In this document: positions 62,029 to 64,000 of the stretch, piece after piece
Layout of the letters: each line of letters starts with the position of its first letter
How positions within the stretch are numbered: the first letter of the stretch is position 1
NCBI GenBank assembly: GCA_965227155.1
Contig: OZ245731.1
Span: forward strand, 1,426,001 to 1,490,000
DNA length: 64,000 bases
Source of the DNA: UBA6059 sp965227155
GTDB taxonomy: Bacteria > Bacteroidota > Bacteroidia > Cytophagales > Cyclobacteriaceae
Direction of reading: 5' to 3'
Translations under genes and position numbers: made by a program
Notes under the pieces: model-generated
What the model was told of the DNA's origin: nothing
Seen by the model: only the letters and a program-made list of their open reading frames with translations
Database searches by the model: none

Positions 62029-64000
62029 ATGGCAAAGACGAAAACACAAAAACCCAGCGAAACGCCTCTGATGAAGCAGTACAATGCCATCAAGGCTAAG
62101 TATCCTGGTGCCCTTTTGCTATTCAGAGTAGGTGACTTCTACGAGACCTTCGGTGAAGATGCTATTAGAGCCAGTAAAGTGCTGGACATAGTGCTCACCA
62201 AAAGGGCCAATGGGTCTGCCAGCCATGTGGAGTTGGCCGGGTTCCCACATCACGCCCTGGATGCCTATCTCCCCAGGTTGGTTAGGGCCGGCAACAGGGT
62301 GGCCATTTGCGATCAGCTGGAGGATCCCAAATCGGTAAAGGGCATTGTTAAACGCGGGGTTACGGAGCTGGTAACACCTGGTCTGACAATGCACGATAAT
62401 GTGCTGGATCAAAAAAGAAATAATTTCCTTGCCAGTATCCATTATACCCCAAAAATCTGTGGTATTGCTTTGCTGGATATCTCTACCGGTGAGTTTATGG
62501 TTAGCCAGGGGCAATGGGCTTACATCGATAAACTTCTTCAGAGCTTCCAGCCGGCTGAGGTGATCTACAACAAAAGGTGCAAAAACGAACTGGCTCCATC
62601 CATAGCCGACCGATTTAATGAGCACTTGCTGGAAGACTGGATCTTTGGGCAGGAATATGCATATGAAAAGCTGGTCAATCATTTCCATACAGCCAATCTC
62701 AAAGGCTTTGGTATTGAGGAAATGCCGGAGGCCATCATTGCTGCAGGTTCCATATTATTCTACCTGGAAGAAACAGAACATAAGGAGGTCAGCCACATCA
62801 ATACTGTTTCCCGAATTGAGGAAGAGCGATATGTATGGTTGGATAAATTCACTATCAGAAACCTTGAACTGTTGCAAACCCAGCAGCCTGATGGTGTACC
62901 TCTCATTGATGTGCTGGATCAGACACACACAGCCATGGGCTCGCGGTTGCTTAAAAAATGGGTCATACTGCCGCTTAAGGACAAATTAAGCATTGAAAAG
63001 CGGCTTACCATGGTAGATGCCCTCAAAAGTGATGGTGAACTTATTGATCAACTCGGTGATAATCTGAAGCATATTGGTGACCTGGAAAGGCTCATCTCTA
63101 AGGTGGCAGTTGGGCGGATCAATCCACGTGAACTTCTTCAGCTGAAAAAAGCACTGGGCTACCTCAAACCCATCCAGCAGTTGTTGCTCAAAAGGGATGA
63201 GCAAGCACTACACGCCCTGGCCAACCAGATTGATCCGTGTGACTTCTTGTACCAAAAAATAGAAGACACCCTTAAAGATGAAGTACCGATAGTCTCTAAT
63301 CAGGGTAACCTGATCAAAGATGGCATACAGGAAGACCTGGACAGCCTGCGGAAAATTGCTTTTTCCGGTAAAGATTATTTGCTGGAGTTACAACAAAACG
63401 AGATTAAGCGCACAGGCATCAGCTCACTTAAAATTGCTTATAACAAAGTTTTCGGCTACTACCTCGAAGTAACCAATGCCCATAAAGACAAAGTGCCTCA
63501 CGAGTGGATCAGAAAGCAAACCCTGGTAAATGCTGAAAGGTACATTACCGAGGAGTTGAAAGTTTACGAAGAGAAGATTCTCAATGCGGAAGAGAAACTT
63601 GTTGCTATAGAACAAAAGCTATTCCTGGAACTGGTGAACACAGCAGCTGAATTCATTCCGCAGATACAGCAAAATGCAAGGGTTGTCGGCAGCCTCGATT
63701 GCCTGCTTTCATTTGCCATTACCGCCCAAAAGTATAATTACTGCCAGCCCATCATTAGCGATGATTACGAGCTTTCTATCAAGGAAGGCCGCCATCCGGT
63801 GATTGAGCAAAATATGCCTATTGGGGAGCAGTATATTCCTAATGATGTATTTCTGGATGACCAGTCACAGCAGATCATGATCATTACCGGACCCAATATG
63901 GCCGGTAAATCAGCATTGCTTCGTCAGACTGCCCTCATCGTATTGATGGCGCAAATGGGCTGTCACGTACCTGCTAGCTATGCCCATATTGGCTTGATCG
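62029..64000 (+). CDS. mutS: DNA mismatch repair ATPase MutS, partial (3' end outside)
   Basis: The first 657 codons of MutS; the gene runs off the end of the window. It starts MAKTKTQKPSETPLMKQYN. The mismatch-reading Phe-x-Glu is intact in FRVGDFYETFGEDA; the connector, lever and clamp regions follow, with GYYLEVTNAHKDKVP near 477, and the Walker A GPNMAGKSALLRQTA near 620, the form typical of Bacteroidota. The remaining Walker B, ABC signature and helix-turn-helix are beyond base 64000. Confidence 0.96.
   Translation, partial: MAKTKTQKPSETPLMKQYNAIKAKYPGALLLFRVGDFYETFGEDAIRASKVLDIVLTKRANGSASHVELAGFPHHALDAYLPRLVRAGNRVAICDQLEDPKSVKGIVKRGVTELVTPGLTMHDNVLDQKRNNFLASIHYTPKICGIALLDISTGEFMVSQGQWAYIDKLLQSFQPAEVIYNKRCKNELAPSIADRFNEHLLEDWIFGQEYAYEKLVNHFHTANLKGFGIEEMPEAIIAAGSILFYLEETEHKEVSHINTVSRIEEERYVWLDKFTIRNLELLQTQQPDGVPLIDVLDQTHTAMGSRLLKKWVILPLKDKLSIEKRLTMVDALKSDGELIDQLGDNLKHIGDLERLISKVAVGRINPRELLQLKKALGYLKPIQQLLLKRDEQALHALANQIDPCDFLYQKIEDTLKDEVPIVSNQGNLIKDGIQEDLDSLRKIAFSGKDYLLELQQNEIKRTGISSLKIAYNKVFGYYLEVTNAHKDKVPHEWIRKQTLVNAERYITEELKVYEEKILNAEEKLVAIEQKLFLELVNTAAEFIPQIQQNARVVGSLDCLLSFAITAQKYNYCQPIISDDYELSIKEGRHPVIEQNMPIGEQYIPNDVFLDDQSQQIMIITGPNMAGKSALLRQTALIVLMAQMGCHVPASYAHIGLI

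Noticed and set aside
62119..62688. A 189-codon open frame antisense to mutS
   Set aside because: The plus strand encodes an intact MutS N-terminus with the FYE motif; the antisense frame is a by-product.
1..64000. CRISPR array, prophage, insertion sequence or rRNA
   Set aside because: I saw no regularly spaced repeats, no transposase, integrase or phage structural genes and no rRNA-like sequence.

Overview
The window is 64 kb of chromosome from a member of the Bacteroidota, probably a marine-type Cytophagales (Fulvivirga/Roseivirga-like; the rank is inferred). Supporting signs are a type IX secretion (T9SS) C-terminal tail, a TonB-dependent receptor with a carboxypeptidase-regulatory-like leader, DUF4295 next to L28/L33, a zinc-free type B L31, a MutS Walker A reading GPNMAGKS, an Lgt with an internal insertion, many LxxC lipoproteins, and promoters of the TTTG-N19-TAnnTTTG type (perfect in front of rpmE2).

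Layout. 1-5023: a DUF4870 fragment, ornithine aminotransferase, DUF5522, the L28-L33-DUF4295-FtsY cluster and an alanine/glycine symporter. 5065-9749: a more AT-rich accessory stretch with a HEPN/MNT toxin-antitoxin pair, an orphan lipoprotein, a Fic protein behind a cluster of operator-like repeats, and a PD-(D/E)XK nuclease-helicase of the DUF2075 type. 9778-17252: DUF1295, a CBM9-like lipoprotein, TrkA-TrkH, Lgt and small genes, several sharing interlocked convergent stops. 17314-23522: a probable phytate-phosphate locus: TonB receptor, a duplicated T9SS-secreted protein, and a divergent beta-propeller phytase, separated by a 488-bp palindrome-rich control region. 23635-33665: an accessory mix of serine hydrolases, an SDR protein, a membrane cyclase, a Vat-like acetyltransferase, a TolB-TPR-AraC regulator and an EF-hand protein. 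33666-34063: a tRNA-Pro with anticodon AGG flanked by palindromic repeats. 34064-41527: gamma-glutamylcyclotransferase, a 1451-residue AsmA-like protein and a divergent WG-repeat protein. 41522-46998: housekeeping (RmlD-like reductase, peptidyl-prolyl isomerase, HemC, HolB, GlmU-like, L31). 47134-55086: cell envelope (Wzi-like barrel, MsbA-like exporter, oligopeptide-binding lipoprotein, GmhA) and a YifB/ComM ATPase. 55186-64000: VOC, Map, a SPOR-like protein, FumC, cupin, a sulfotransferase-like/aminotransferase pair, DUF6174, a SpoU methyltransferase and the first 657 codons of MutS.

The points most worth a second look are the operator array built around the Fic promoter, the phytase locus with two mutually exclusive hairpins just before the phytase start, the tRNA-Pro(AGG), and the adjacent sulfotransferase-like/aminotransferase genes that I recall as one fused protein in plants. 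I found no CRISPR array, rRNA, insertion sequence or prophage. All function calls come from reading motifs; no database search was run.
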